Of a DNA stretch of 64,000 nt, positions 10,688 through 23,044 are shown piece by piece. Below the pieces are notes generated by a model, which saw only the letters and a list, made by a program, of their open reading frames with translations, was not told where the DNA came from and made no database searches. Origin of the DNA: Pterobdella sp. o SKG-2022 (Eukaryota > Annelida > Clitellata > Hirudinida > Piscicolidae); the NCBI GenBank assembly GCA_964035795.1, contig OZ038322.1, forward strand, positions 19,136,674 to 19,200,673, in the 5' to 3' direction. The first letter of the stretch is position 1. Every line of letters begins with the position of its first letter. The position numbers and the translations under genes are program-made.

Positions 10688-13600
10688 ATGAGATCTTTGA
10701 TTTATCACGTTATTTTTATGTTAGCGCCCACATTATCTTTCTATCCATTCTTCTACCCATCACCTTCATCATTCTTACTTACCATTTTATTTCAAATCTT
10801 CACGCTTCCATTTTTCACATCGCCTCTTTGTTCAGCCAGCCTGCTACATACTGGTAATTTCACAAAAGATCGCAACTCTCCCTTATATCACCCGAATGAA
10901 TCTTTTCACAATAACAATCTTTCCCATGTTTTATTGAAAAATGAAACTCTTTTTGAGGAATCTTCAAAAGTTTTTGATGATCAAAAAAAAAATTTGAATA
11001 AGAAAACACATAGATTATTTTTAACTTTTTTCGCAAATACCCAAACAATCAACAAACATACGAGAGATAATGACCCCAATTTATCTGCTCTTCTTCTCCA
11101 TACTTCTTTCAAGCCTGTTCTAACTACTCAAACAACACCAACAATAAAATCTTCTTCAAAAACAATCGAACATAAAAACCTTTTACTACATTTCATCACA
11201 AAATGCAATCCGAGCTTTTTATCAAAAATAATGAATACACCCACATCGAAGAAATTCACATCAGAAAACATTTTCTCAGACAATTCTATAACTAGCCCTA
11301 ATCCTTCTTTATCTCATGGTCATCTTACAAGTGATTTAAATGCTAATAAAAACTCCGCTACAATTAAACGTTGTACGATGCTTGAAAATGTGAAAAAATA
11401 TGAAAATAAAAAACTTGTTATTTTGAATAAAAATGAAAAAAAGTCGAAAACACAAAATAATGGTCTGGAAAATATTTCGAACACATACTTCACTAAGAGC
11501 CACCCCATCACCACAATGTTCACAACAACTAGTGCGAAAAATACTTCAACAAACTTATCGAATATTATGAGATCAAAAATACCACACAAGACGAGCACGC
11601 AAAAACTCCTTTTGAAACATGCAGCAAGCAACTTGGCAATTAAACATCAAAAAGCTTCAATCAAAACAAGTAATAAAAATGCTCAGAGCCGCAAAATCAC
11701 TCGAGAAACACAAGTAATTGGGGAAGAAAATGAAAAAAAATCAATTTACAGACTGAAAAACGCAACGAGTCTCCGGAATAAATTTTTATTCTCCAACATT
11801 GGAGCAAAGATTGGTAATTTAGTCTATTCTGAAAATCACAAAAAACTTTCGAAAACCTCAACAAAAACAGAAGATTTGGCCACAATTACTATTAATAAAG
11901 CATCCTCACACGATATTTTTAATGAAGGCACTGACATCTTGTTTGGGAACTTTGACAATAAAAACATATATAATAAAATGAATACCAAAAAATTTAAAAA
12001 ACGTCTTACAAATTTTATAAAAGATCCAATCTTAAACAAAAGCGAATATTTTCAAGAAAAACCGTCTTTTGTTGATCCGATTATCAGCTCTACTCGTCCG
12101 TTGTCAATTTCATTTGGAATGAAAAATTTGGAAAAATTTGAAAACATATCTGAAAATACTGGAAAAACAAACAAAACCATTAAAAATGTTTCTAAACATC
12201 CTTGGGAATTCAATAATGAACACAATACCCAATCGTCCTCGATGAAACCTTCTGCAAAAATATTCAACGCAACAAATTCAATTTTCAAATCGGCTTTCTC
12301 AAATCCTTTTTCTTCTGAAAGTAAAATTTTGCCGTTGAAAGCTGAGCTAAAAAATAACCCCACGGAAAAATGCCCCGTTAATTGTTCCTGCTACCAATTA
12401 TTTGGGAGCTATGCTGAGAAGGAGTTCTCAAATAAGTATAGTGATGTGTACAGTGAATATGATGTGCAAAATTTCAATTATCATGATGATGAAAATACAA
12501 ACAAAAAATATAAATCTGAAGAATTTTTAGACGATTATGAAAAGATTTATCAAGAATTTTTGATTAACTTGAAATATAAGAGCAATTATAAAAAAGAAAT
12601 TCATAACACCGAAAGCGTTTCAAACAATTCGAAAACGCATTCAAACACTGTAAACCCGTTTCAGCTTAGCAGCCAGCACGAGAGTTGGAGATCTGATGGA
12701 ATTCGTGGAAGCCCCGTGTTTAACAAAGTGGTGTGTTCTACAGTAGGCTTGGATGTCCCTCCTGGACACCTGCCCTTAAGAACAAAAGTTCTTGATCTTT
12801 CTGGAAATAATCTTGTACAGGGCAGTTTATCTTTCTTGAAAGACAATGTGTATTTGGAAGAACTGACAATAAGTCAATGTGGCATTCGAAACCTGGGTTA
12901 GTATGTGTTTCATTGCTGTTTTATGCATTGCCTTGTAAATTGTTTTACGAGCGGTCAATTGAAAGCAAATTAGTGACTTGTAATTGAATGTTCTAAAAAT
13001 TTCTCAATTTTATTTCGAGTAAAATTGATTTAACTTCAATTAAATTGCTTTTATAATTTCGTAGATCAATATTGAGCATAATGTTTGAAATGAAATTCCC
13101 TTATATGGTCAGTTCCATCTGGTAGACATTTTTTATTCATAATTTAATCTACATTTTTTATCAAAAACAAATTTGTTTGAAATTTTGAAGTTTTATGTAT
13201 TTCGCACTGAAATTTGATGAAATGGAGATAACATGGCAAAAGATGCTTCAAAACACAAAAAAATCCAATTTATTATTCATATTTCTTGAATCATGCCAAC
13301 GATTAACTAATGTGTTTTAAAATTTTTTTATACTTTTAATTCCAAAGGCAAAATTTTGTTTTATCGTCGTTATTTCGACAAAAACTACATTAGACCAACT
13401 TGATGTGTAAAAGCTTTTCTATTGGTTCTGTTTTTTAAAATTTAATTTTCATGGTAGCAAGTTTTATATATATTTTATTTGAAAAATTTTACAACGACCA
13501 CAGGAGATATGCTACCAGGAAGACATAACTGGGTTTTGATGCTTAAGAAGCTTATATTAAGTCATAATAAACTAGTTTATCTTCACGACAAAAGCTTTGA

Positions 13601-16600
13601 AAAAATTCCTAGACTACGGCATCTTGATCTGTCTAACAACCACATAGAGCTTATTCAAAAAACAACCTTCGAGTCTCTAAGCTATTTGAGACATTTAAAT
13701 TTAACTGGGAATCGTCTGACCAGCTTGTCAAATGCTAATTGGTTGTTACCTATAAGTGCTACCCTAAGGCAGTTTGACGTTAGTCATAATGATATCCACA
13801 CTATATCTCATGAAGTTGTTGGAAGGTTTAAGAATTTAAAATTGCTGGATCTGTCTAACAACAATTTGAAAATCATCAATGACGGAACCTTTAATGGCTT
13901 GAAGAGACTGATGTATTTGTTCCTGGAACACAACAACATTGAAAAAGTACCAAAGCTTGATTTCAAAAAAAATCTCGTTAAACTACAAGGTTTAGATCTG
14001 AGCTGGAATAATTTCAAAGAGATTGAAAAATCATCTTTTACAAACAGCCGTTCGTTAAGATGGCTGAGAATAAATTCAAATAAAAACTTAATGGTTGTGG
14101 AAGAAGAATCCTTTATTAATTTGAGTTCGTTGCAAACGTTGGAAGTGGCCCACAATCCCAAACTGATCTTCATAAGCCACAAAGCATTGAAAAATTGTTT
14201 CAACACTCAATATTTCAATATTCGTAAAAACGCCCTTTCGTCGTTACAAAAGGCTCTAATTGAATCTTCACACTTCCTCCTTATCGATGCATCCTCTAAT
14301 CCGTTTATCTGCGACTGCACATCCGCGTGGTTCAGGGAGTCTTACGTTCAAGGCCATATTCGTTTTTATCATCCAACGTTTACACACTCAACATTTCAAT
14401 CTTTTTTAACCAATGTTTCTAAACGGAATTCACCAGGGAATCTTTCTAAAGAGGATTCAGAGGCCAATAATGGCAGTTTAAATGGGGGTTTCAAAATGGA
14501 ATTGCAATCTTTGAATGAAAATTTTCCAATTTTGTTCTTGAATTATCGAAAAACTAAATGCTTGTTTACAGCAAATGAAAGTAAAATAAAAAACAACGAG
14601 CAAACTGAAGTTGAGAATAAAATTGAAGAAGAAAAAAAAATCTTATTAACTGAATATACGAGATTTGAAAATCATCAAGAATGTTACCCAAAAATAATAA
14701 ATGCTTTTTTCAAAAAAAACATGGTGGTTAAAATGGCCGACTCAATGAGAGTTTATTGCTTAGCAACAGGGGTGCCTCCACCTGTTTCCTATTGGCAGAC
14801 TCCTCTCTCAGTGCCAACCAATCAGGTTTCTTGTAATTTCATGTTTAGTTCACATAAAGCTACAATTTTTGAATAGTTTTGTTGATAATAAATACGAATT
14901 TATGAATAAAATGTGTATGAAATGAATTTTTGAATCGTTTCATCTACAAGCAGGTAAGGCTTTTAGTTGAATAAAAGCCCCATAAAAACCTTTTTAAATA
15001 ATTTCGTATTCATCGTAAAAATGCTTTAGTGATGAAACAATTAGAAAGTGCTTCTTGTTAATTTACTTCGTTGAATATTCTTTCATGCTGGGTCTCAAAA
15101 GTTTTAAACTGACAGCACCTATGCATTGAGTCTTAATTTGTGACTCCATCTTTTGCAAAAAAATTGAAAAAAAAATTCATCGAGTTTTACTGAGATTATA
15201 AAAGTTTCATTCAAAAAAATTGCTTTATATTTTTTATGGTATAAAAATATTTTTTAATGAAAAACTCAAAAACTTCTGTTTCATTGGTTTAAACAAATCA
15301 ATTTCAAAATCTTTTTATGCTAGTCATCAGTAAAAATATATAAGGTTTTTGATTCATTTTTAAACATATTTCTTAAAAAAGCAGATTTTCTTTGACTTGA
15401 ATGATGGTTTCCATCGTATTTGAATTCATAAATATAACGAAAGTCAACTAAAAGAATAATGAGATTTTCGAAAACAGAAAAAAAGGTGAAAAATGTAGAA
15501 GAAATATGTAGAAGAAGTAAAAATGTAGGGAAAAGATAAAGGTAAGTATTTAGGTTCAGCTTCTATGGGAAACCATTTTGTGAGTAAAAGTTGAGATCTT
15601 TAGTCAATTTATTTAAAACAAAAACATTGAAGCATAAAATTAATTAATCAGAGAAAAAGCTGGTGACAAAGATTCACTTGCCAATATTTGCGAAAGCAAT
15701 AAAAAATGCTTTTTTAGTTAGAAAAAACACCAGAAGCATAACTAAATGTGAGCTTGTTGCGGCGATCTTTGAAGAAAAAGTATTCCGCAATGAGTTTTTC
15801 AAGCAATTATATGATTATTTATGGAAAAAATGTCGATTCACATCTTTCTAATACCAATTTGAGCAAAATTCGAAAAGCAAAAAAATCAAGATGAAATAAA
15901 TGAATCTTGTCAGTTGATTGTGAGCACGATAACAAATTGATTGTTCCTTCTCCCATTTTATATTCTATTTGAACCTTTGACACTGAGCACTGCATTTCTT
16001 TCTATTTTTATTTTATTCGTTTTTTTGTATATGCGTATCTAAGTGCTTTCGAACATTTTTTGCATGAAATGCCATAAAGTTTAACACCAAAATGAAAAAC
16101 TCCAACACATAAAATGCATTTGAAGTTTCAAGTCTGAAAAACATTTTTTCAGAATGAATATTGCAAAAAAATGTCGAAACTGCAGTTATAAGAAAATTTT
16201 ATTTGCGCATTGCGTGAACAAAAGTTTTTATAGATTTAATTTTCAATTGAAACTGCGAAAAATCTTCAAAAAGCCAAAATGTTATCATGTGTTTCAAAAA
16301 AATTCATTATAAAAATAAATAATAAATTTAAAAATTTAGATAGCCTATTAAATAAAAAATCAAAGGTCAAACACCTTACGAAAATCGCATTGTTTCAGAC
16401 GTTCTATTGCGTTTCATAGCAACCACTGATTTATCACCAGTTTGTAAATGCAATCTTATTATGACATTACTAAACAAAAAAACAGTATGAAGTTTTATAA
16501 ATAGATAGAATAAATTTAAAAGCATCTTAATAAATGCTAACAGCTATAAAAACAAAACGAGCAGCTAAGATTTCCTCAAAAGGTTTTTATGCCCAAATTT

Positions 16601-19394
16601 TATGGCGATTTAAATATTTTTTATTTTTTGTTTTATACAATTATTTTTTGGAAGAAAAATAAATCATTCAAATGAATTGTCGGCAAAGAAGATAATTTGC
16701 GGGTATTTCCTAGCCTCACCCATCCTTCATTCCGTCTGTTCGTTACAGAATTTCTATTCGCATATAGCATTTATCAAAAAAATATTTAGTGCTCACCAGT
16801 AAGTTAAATTTTTTATGTGGATTTCACAATTATTTATCATTTTTGGACTAAATTTTTGTAATCAACTTATTTGAGGGAATATTCGATATTTAAAAATCAA
16901 TTCAAACTTTGTGATAAAAACGTTAAAACACCAACAGAAAATTGGGTATCGTTTAGACATTTCTCATGTTCTCTCACTGAACCAGGGAACATACCAATGC
17001 ATGGCTCATAATGAACTTCCTCATTTTCAACAAAACCTTCAACCAAATTCATTTCCAAATTTTTCTAAAAGTCTTCATGAACAAAAGTTACTAAGTAATG
17101 AAAATCTAAATATTTTAAATGAAAGTTTGTCAACTGATATTTCAACCGAGAATGCTTTTGTTAATTCTGAAAAACTGTTTCTATCAAAAAAACCGTTCAA
17201 GCTGCAAAAAATACCGAATTCACTCAAAAACAGATCAACCACTAAGGCTTCTTTCTATCTCACAGTGAAGCGTTTGGCTACAAAACCAGTCATTCTATCA
17301 GTCACAGAAAACTCTGTCAGTGTTTCTTGGCAAAACTTAGATTTGAATAAAGAATATGTTATACTTTATAAAAAATTGTCTCGTTATGCTGACGACCTCG
17401 TCATAAGAGATTTTAATGTATTAAACACAGTATCGATTGTTAAAAAAGTTTGCAAGAATTATACAATTGAAAAAGCACTTGAGGTGAAAAAATTAAATAT
17501 TCGTGAACAAAGCTCTGCAAAGAAACAAAATTTATTTTCTGAAGCGAAGGAACTTCTAATTGCCATGAAGCAATATATACTTCAGAAAGTCAGTCGTGTG
17601 TATCCATCAGGTTCGATTAAACAATTTACTTCTATAAAAGCGTTAGCTTCCAATTCAATTCAACCTAAACATAGATTCTCATTCACAGATCCAAAAACAA
17701 AAGGTTTAATGAATAATTCAAATACGTTCTCAAATAAAGCAACATTGGGTGTGACTACTTTTACAATCAACACAAAAAAAAATTTTCCAACACTTTTACC
17801 TGAAAAAACACAAACTTCAAAACTTCAAAAATCATCTTCAATTCTCAATGACATCCCATCACACTCCCACCAAATTGTACACGCTCCACCTCTGCACCAA
17901 TACCTCTACGATAATTCCCATATTGTACTCGCTGTGACCAGCCAACTTTCTCATAAACCAACCATCAGTTTAACCCCATTGAGCACTCCTATAAACCCAT
18001 CCGTTTGCACTTCTTTACCTCGTTTCACGTTGAAATGCTTTAAAACCGATGTGAGACATTATATGCGTCAAACTACCGCTAACGATTTGGATGCTAACTC
18101 AAAATATGAGTTTTGTATTGCTATTAAAGTCAACTATCCGTCAAACTTTTACATTGTTATCAACTGTCTCAATGTTACTACCAAAACTAACCAACAATAC
18201 TTCACTGTCGGTATCAGGTAGATTTATTTCTTTTTCTTTTTATTGTCATTTACAATGTGGCAATATTCAAATTTCCCGTGCAAAGGTTTTATCATATATT
18301 TGCTTTATTATATTGAGGCAGGATATTGAATAAAATAGTATGTAGCATTCAAAAAATGTATCAACCTACAAAATCAATTAATTTTCAGAAACATAGGAAC
18401 AACAATGGCGATAATACTCGGAGTGGGGTCCTGCATTCTGACAGTCCTTCTGTGCCTCGGCTACACCCTCACCAAACGTTACGATCGCATTCACATCAAA
18501 CGCAAACTCGAATCTTCAGACCCTAATTGTTCTGAACTTTATTTGGCAGCAAACATAAAAGAAAATTCTCTGGCATATGAAACATATTACGAGAATGAAG
18601 TGGCCGCTCCATCCCCATCGAACCCAAAATCTTTTTGTAATAAACATGGTGACACTTCCTTCAACCTTTCTTGCGACCCTGATAAATATCATTCCAGTGA
18701 TTGCCCTTACGAGGAAGAAACGTATGTTGAACCGTTTAGTATGACGGATGACGATGATGATGACGACGAAGAGGATGAAGAAAATTATCAAAAATATTAT
18801 CATCAGAATAATCGAGAAAACTATGGTGAAATTCAAATTTTAGACCAAAGAAATGTTCAGACTTCGTTCACAGAAGGCAATTTTTGCGACATGAGATGTT
18901 GCCAGAAAAGTTGTAATCCACAACCATATTGTTACCAAGTTGACAATTGTAATCAGTGTATACAAAATTCCATTGAAGCTAATCAAAAAGCTTGCAATGT
19001 AGTTTCTTCTGAACAGCACAATAAAAGTTTTGCAGAATCAATTGTTTCAACAACAACGATAAACTGTTTATGTGCGAATTTTATTACTACTACTACATCG
19101 GGCGTTACAAATTGCGCTCAAGATAACTGTCAAAACGCTGTAATTGAACTGAAAGAAAGCATAAACAAAAAAACACCTGAATTTAATTTAATACAAAATT
19201 CCAATTCAAGTTCTTCCAAGGAGAATACGAAACAGAAAATTTTGGAAATTGATAAAGTGGATAAGTTTACGCTTTCCACCTCTAAAACTAACGCAATAAA
19301 AAATAACACAACCCTTGCAATTTTCACAATAAGCCCGAGCAATGTCAATATTAGTGATAACAATTTCTTAACTTCAAAGATTTTATCCCCATAA
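10688..19394 (+). CDS. LRR-Ig-fibronectin III single-pass membrane protein (1938 residues)
   Basis: Exons are 10688-12896, 13504-14825, 16938-18217 and 18389-19394. All phases agree and the total is 1939 codons with the stop. An in-frame TAA lies 12 bases before the ATG, which fixes the start. Order: hydrophobic leader (residues 1-55), about 550 residues rich in Ser, Thr, Asn and Lys, an LRR N-cap (CPVNCSC) whose later cysteine comes over 100 residues on (KVVCSTVGLDVPPGHLP), about ten leucine-rich repeats in exon 2 (LILSHNKL, HLDLSNNHI, LLDLSNNNL), a C-cap (NPFICDCTSAWF), an Ig domain split across exons 2 and 3 (VYCLATGVPPP, then GTYQCMAHNE), an FN3-like domain with a long insert, a membrane helix (MAIILGVGSCILTVLLCLGY) and a cytoplasmic tail with an Asp/Glu run and a Cys-rich patch. 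The architecture resembles neuronal adhesion proteins (LRFN, LRIT, kekkon types). The ligand is unknown. Inserts this large are unusual. Confidence 0.85.
12897..13503 (+). other. intron 1 of the LRR-Ig-FN3 gene
   Basis: Begins GTTAGT and ends ACGACCACAG. It interrupts the first leucine-rich repeat after a single base of a glycine codon. The sequence is A+T-rich with nothing else recognisable. Confidence 0.8.
14826..16937 (+). other. intron 2 of the LRR-Ig-FN3 gene
   Basis: A 2.1-kb phase-0 intron inside the Ig domain, beginning GTTTCT and ending CACCAACAG. An exon-like piece near 16748-16797 has a good acceptor (TTCGTTACAG) and donor (GTAAGT), but its length breaks the reading frame, so it was left out. 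The rest is A+T-rich. Confidence 0.7.
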
Positions 19395-19930
19395 TTTGAT
19401 TTGTACATGGAAAAATTAGCATTTTTCTCAATGTTAGGATGAACATGGAGTAACATCATAATTTAAATGTCGGTTGATGTTGCTGAGCTGAACAGCGTAA
19501 GAGGATTTTCTCATCAATCTATTTTGGAATATTTTAGTAGACACCAGAAAATTTATTTGCTAGAGCTGCGATTAAATCTAAATGGCTTTTCCAATTTTAT
19601 TTAAAATCGATTTTTTATTTTTTACAATATTTCAGCCATTATAATTCTATGTATTATTTATGCATTTTTATTATTGGCATTTTATAGTTTCAAGTGATTG
19701 TGTTTTAGTTTAAGGGATTTTGTATTTTTTCCATTATTCACTTCACATTGAAAAACATTTAAAGTTTTCCGAAACCTACTAATATTAACTTTTATTATCT
19801 GAATATCTTGTTATTTTTCAAAACAAATTTATAATTTTTCCCTTCATAATTTTATTCTTTTCATGTTTAATTCATAATTATTTTAAAAAATTTTTTGACT
19901 AATTCTTAAAAAAGTATTCAATTTCAAAAC

Positions 19931-19936
19931 AATAAA
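19931..19936 (+). terminator. candidate polyadenylation signal of the LRR-Ig-FN3 gene
   Basis: AATAAA about 540 bases after the TAA at 19392-19394. It is the first canonical hexamer I noticed downstream; in such A+T-rich DNA the assignment is tentative. Confidence 0.3.
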
Positions 19937-20803
19937 AGAAATCAATAAGATTGAAAAAATATTATTGTTTTTGTTAAATTTATTACTGCACTAGAGTTTT
20001 ACAATTGAAATTTTTGTTTGCGAAAACGAATTTCAAGACAAATCTACTTTTTGTTAAAAATATTGCACTAAATATATTTTATTCCTAAGACTCAGCAGCC
20101 GAATTTTCATTAAAAGCCAGATAAATGACTCAAGTAAGGACCAGTGATCTAACGATGTAGCTCCGCAAAGCCAATGACAGCGCATAATAATCAATCTTAT
20201 TTTCATTCAGATTAAAAGTTTAAGTTCTCTTATAGATGTTAAGCACTAAACATGCCGTATGTACGGATGTAAGTCGGTCATTAATCGTTTTAATTTGGAG
20301 TTACGGTAATGCAATCATAATTATTATCGTCCTCATTAAAACCCTAGCATTAATTTGACACCCATCTCCAACTTCACAAAGCTCACAACCACTCAACCTC
20401 TTACAAGCATCTACTGCAGCTGGTATGTTCATCAACTTTATTATTTCTTCTTTATTAATTTTGATTATATTTTAATTTTTCCATTAAAAATTTTGAGCTC
20501 TTTTTTCGAAATAATTTTTTTGGAAAATCTTCGTCTTAAAAACTGTATTAAGATAGATTGTAAATATATTTTTGTTTTCATTTTTTACACTCTTTTTGTA
20601 GTTATTATAATAGTCTACTTGCACGTTGAAACTGTATTTCAAAACTTTGGGCAGCTTATTCAGTAATTCTTCTCGCTTATTACTCATCCATTACACAAGT
20701 TAAAAGATCTTTCATAAAGCTACTACTAGAAGGCTTTTTGATTGTGGTTCAACTTATTCAATTCTAATATATGTGATTTAAGTATAAAAAATTTTTTCTA
20801 TAA

Positions 20804-21028
20804 AAATACATTTCAACCTATCGATATAGTAGGCATTATTTTTACTACCAGCTAAGAAGACTTACATTAACTATCTCAAAGTTCAGACTCGTGGGATCAG
20901 CGTTTGTACAACTTAAAGGATTAGCAAAGTTTTTGACTACTTCTGAGCTTGAAAGAGTTTTGAACAAATTACTAAAACATCCAAATTATCTGTCTTTCAG
21001 CTCTTTTAAACAAATTAATATTTTGTGA
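20804..21028 (+). CDS. unassigned open stretch, possible terminal exon
   Basis: A stop-free plus-strand frame of 74 codons with no ATG. With the acceptor TTTTTACTACCAG, an exon would run 20852-21028 and encode LRRLTLTISKFRLVGSAFVQ and onward to a TGA. Codon content and amino-acid mix look more protein-like than neighbouring frames. Two other patches upstream (about 20097-20135 after a CTCAG acceptor with GTAAGG donor; about 20353-20424 ending in GTATGT) also look like short exons but their phases do not match. No family is recognised. Confidence 0.25.
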   Translation, partial: KYISTYRYSRHYFYYQLRRLTLTISKFRLVGSAFVQLKGLAKFLTTSELERVLNKLLKHPNYLSFSSFKQINIL

Positions 21029-21039
21029 TAAACCAAGCT

Positions 21040-21980
21040 AGATTTTCTACCAATTTTGCATCACAAATCTTGGTTCATCACTTTTGAAGTGTCTACAAAA
21101 CGTGGATGAGCGTGTTGATGAATAGCAGTGCATCTAACGAATATAAAAAGAAAATCAACTATTGAGAACAACTTGAAGATTAAAACTCAGATGGTTTTTT
21201 CAATTAAAACGTTGAAAACAAACATGAAAAAAAATGCTGAATTAAGAAATAAAAAATTAATCAAAATTTTGAAAATAGAGAACTTGAAAACAAAACTTTG
21301 AAAAGAAAAACTAGCAACTCAAAATTTAAAAGTAAATAAAAACCAAGTTAAAAAATAAACAAGTTAAAATATACAAGTTAAAAATAAACAAGCTAAAATA
21401 AAAAAGTTAAAAATAAACAAATTAAAAATAAATAAGTAAAAAAATATCAAAAATGATTCAAAAGAGAAGAAAAATAAAAAGCAAAAAATTGAATTATTTG
21501 AATTAAAAAAGTTAATTCAAAAAGCTATACCCTTATTAATATACAATTGTTATTTGAAATTTTTTATATACTAAAACAAAACTAAATTTAAAAATTGTAA
21601 AAAAAACTACCAACCTTTAAAGCTTTATTCTGTCCGTCAAAATCAATGAATAGCTTCAATAATCAAAAACTTTTCAATAACTAAAGTTTTGTTACTGCAA
21701 AATTTATCCATTTTGCATTCGAATTCTTACAACTGTAAAACTGAAATGAAAAATTACGTAAGAGGCTTACGTCGTCATAGCTTAAAAATGTTTTTGAGTT
21801 GAATAAAATTAATTTATGGTTTTGAATTTATTCATAATAATTTTTACTGGAGGTTTTATGAAAATTTATTTCATAGTTAACAGAATCTGATTTAAATTAT
21901 TAAGTAATTGACTTTAGCCATCGTTAATCTCTATAAGGCAGCAACTTGAAAGTGTTGATCAGTTCAAATTTCAAAGTGCA
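21040..21980. other. A+T-rich intergenic sequence
   Basis: A-rich degenerate repeats of the kind AAGTTAAAAATAAACA occupy about 21200-21450. I see no gene or RNA here. Confidence 0.5.
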
Positions 21981-21989
21981 ATAAGCTAT

Positions 21990-22235
21990 AATGGGGGTTT
22001 GCAAATTCAAATCACTTCAAGATTTGAATAAAAACCGGCTTCAAACCTTTGCTAAGAGAAAAAAACACCAAACTAAAACTGAGGGCCTACTCGTCCTTTC
22101 AACCCCTCTGTATGCTCGAAAAACATGGACACTTACTGTCAGACTTAAAAAAAATACAAACAATACAAATCAGGTGTTACCGAAAAATATCAAATATAAA
22201 CAAAACATGGATATATAAATCATCAAGAAGCTAAT
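21990..22235 (+). pseudogene. decayed LINE reverse transcriptase C-terminal remnant
   Basis: Two overlapping plus-strand frames together recall the C-terminal region of RTE/CR1-like polymerases. TEGLLVLSTPLYARKTWTLT lies in one frame, then IQIRCYRKISNIN in the next, matching the family pattern of a leucine-rich segment, ETWTLT, then EMRCYRRLLNIS. At least one frameshift separates the halves and several consensus residues have changed. It is a short, old fossil with no intact flanks. Confidence 0.6.
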
Positions 22236-22567
22236 GACCAAGAAAATGAAGATTTTAACAAAAAATTTCTACATTTCCTCCCCTCATGAACCAGCATCTA
22301 GGTCTAGTTTTTCTTGCCTTTTCTGCTATGTTGTCAGTTCATATTTTGTCTGTTTTTTTATCTCAGAATGTACCTTTCATTAGTAATTACAGCATACAGT
22401 TGGAATCTACAGTCAGTCTTCAAAATGCGGAGATGTTGAAATATGAGATTGTCTTGGAAAGTCTAAAAAAAGAAAACTTCCTAAAACAAATACAATAAAA
22501 AGTGACTACCGAATTTTTTTTTAGCAAAAAGAATTTGAATCAAAAAAAATTTTATTAACTGAATATT

Positions 22568-22587
22568 AACACGAAGCTTTTCGCAAG
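22568..22587 (-). repeat. short remnant related to the palindromic MITE-like family
   Basis: ACACGAAGCTTTTCGCAAG here matches, with one difference, the reverse complement of 40902-40920 and resembles the arm of the foldback element at 54761-54878. It lies in the intergenic space before the SLC22-like gene. Confidence 0.4.
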
Positions 22588-23044
22588 TTGTTTGATTCAA
22601 ATCGTTTTTGTTAATGGGCTAGTTTAGTTAATCATAAATTTATTAAACAGTGTAGTTTTTGTCAATATCTTTGATGCTTTTAAAAACGCAAAGATGATAA
22701 TTGAAAAAATATCGTGTTTTATATAATAAAAAAATTTCATAGAAAACTACCATAAACTTAACGAGAAATTTAAATCATGGGTGGTCATGCAGAATTCTCG
22801 CGCCCCGTAGTGCAGCTCTAATTAAGCCAACAATACACATTGTATAGGTGAAAAAAAAATTTCTACGATACGTTCCTTAGCATAGAAACAAATTAAAAAG
22901 GTGAAAACTTTGATTCCATTACTTAAACATGGTTTCAGTAAATCTAAATTTTTATAAAATTAATTAACGATTAAATAATCATAAATACGAAAAATAAGTT
23001 TCATTTAACAAATTTGAGCAAACAAAAATTTGGAAGATCTTTGA

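Noticed and set aside
11320..12363. Long minus-strand frames opposite LRR gene exon 1
   Set aside because: They are mirror frames of a long A-rich coding exon, with Phe/Leu/Val-rich translations and no splice or start context.
16748..16797. Extra exon in LRR gene intron 2 with good acceptor and GTAAGT donor
   Set aside because: Its length leaves phase 2, while the next exon needs phase 0; including it brings in a stop.
22286..22498. 70-codon frame with a hydrophobic, signal-peptide-like start
   Set aside because: No family resemblance, no promoter or splice context, and it directly follows a LINE fossil; likely chance.
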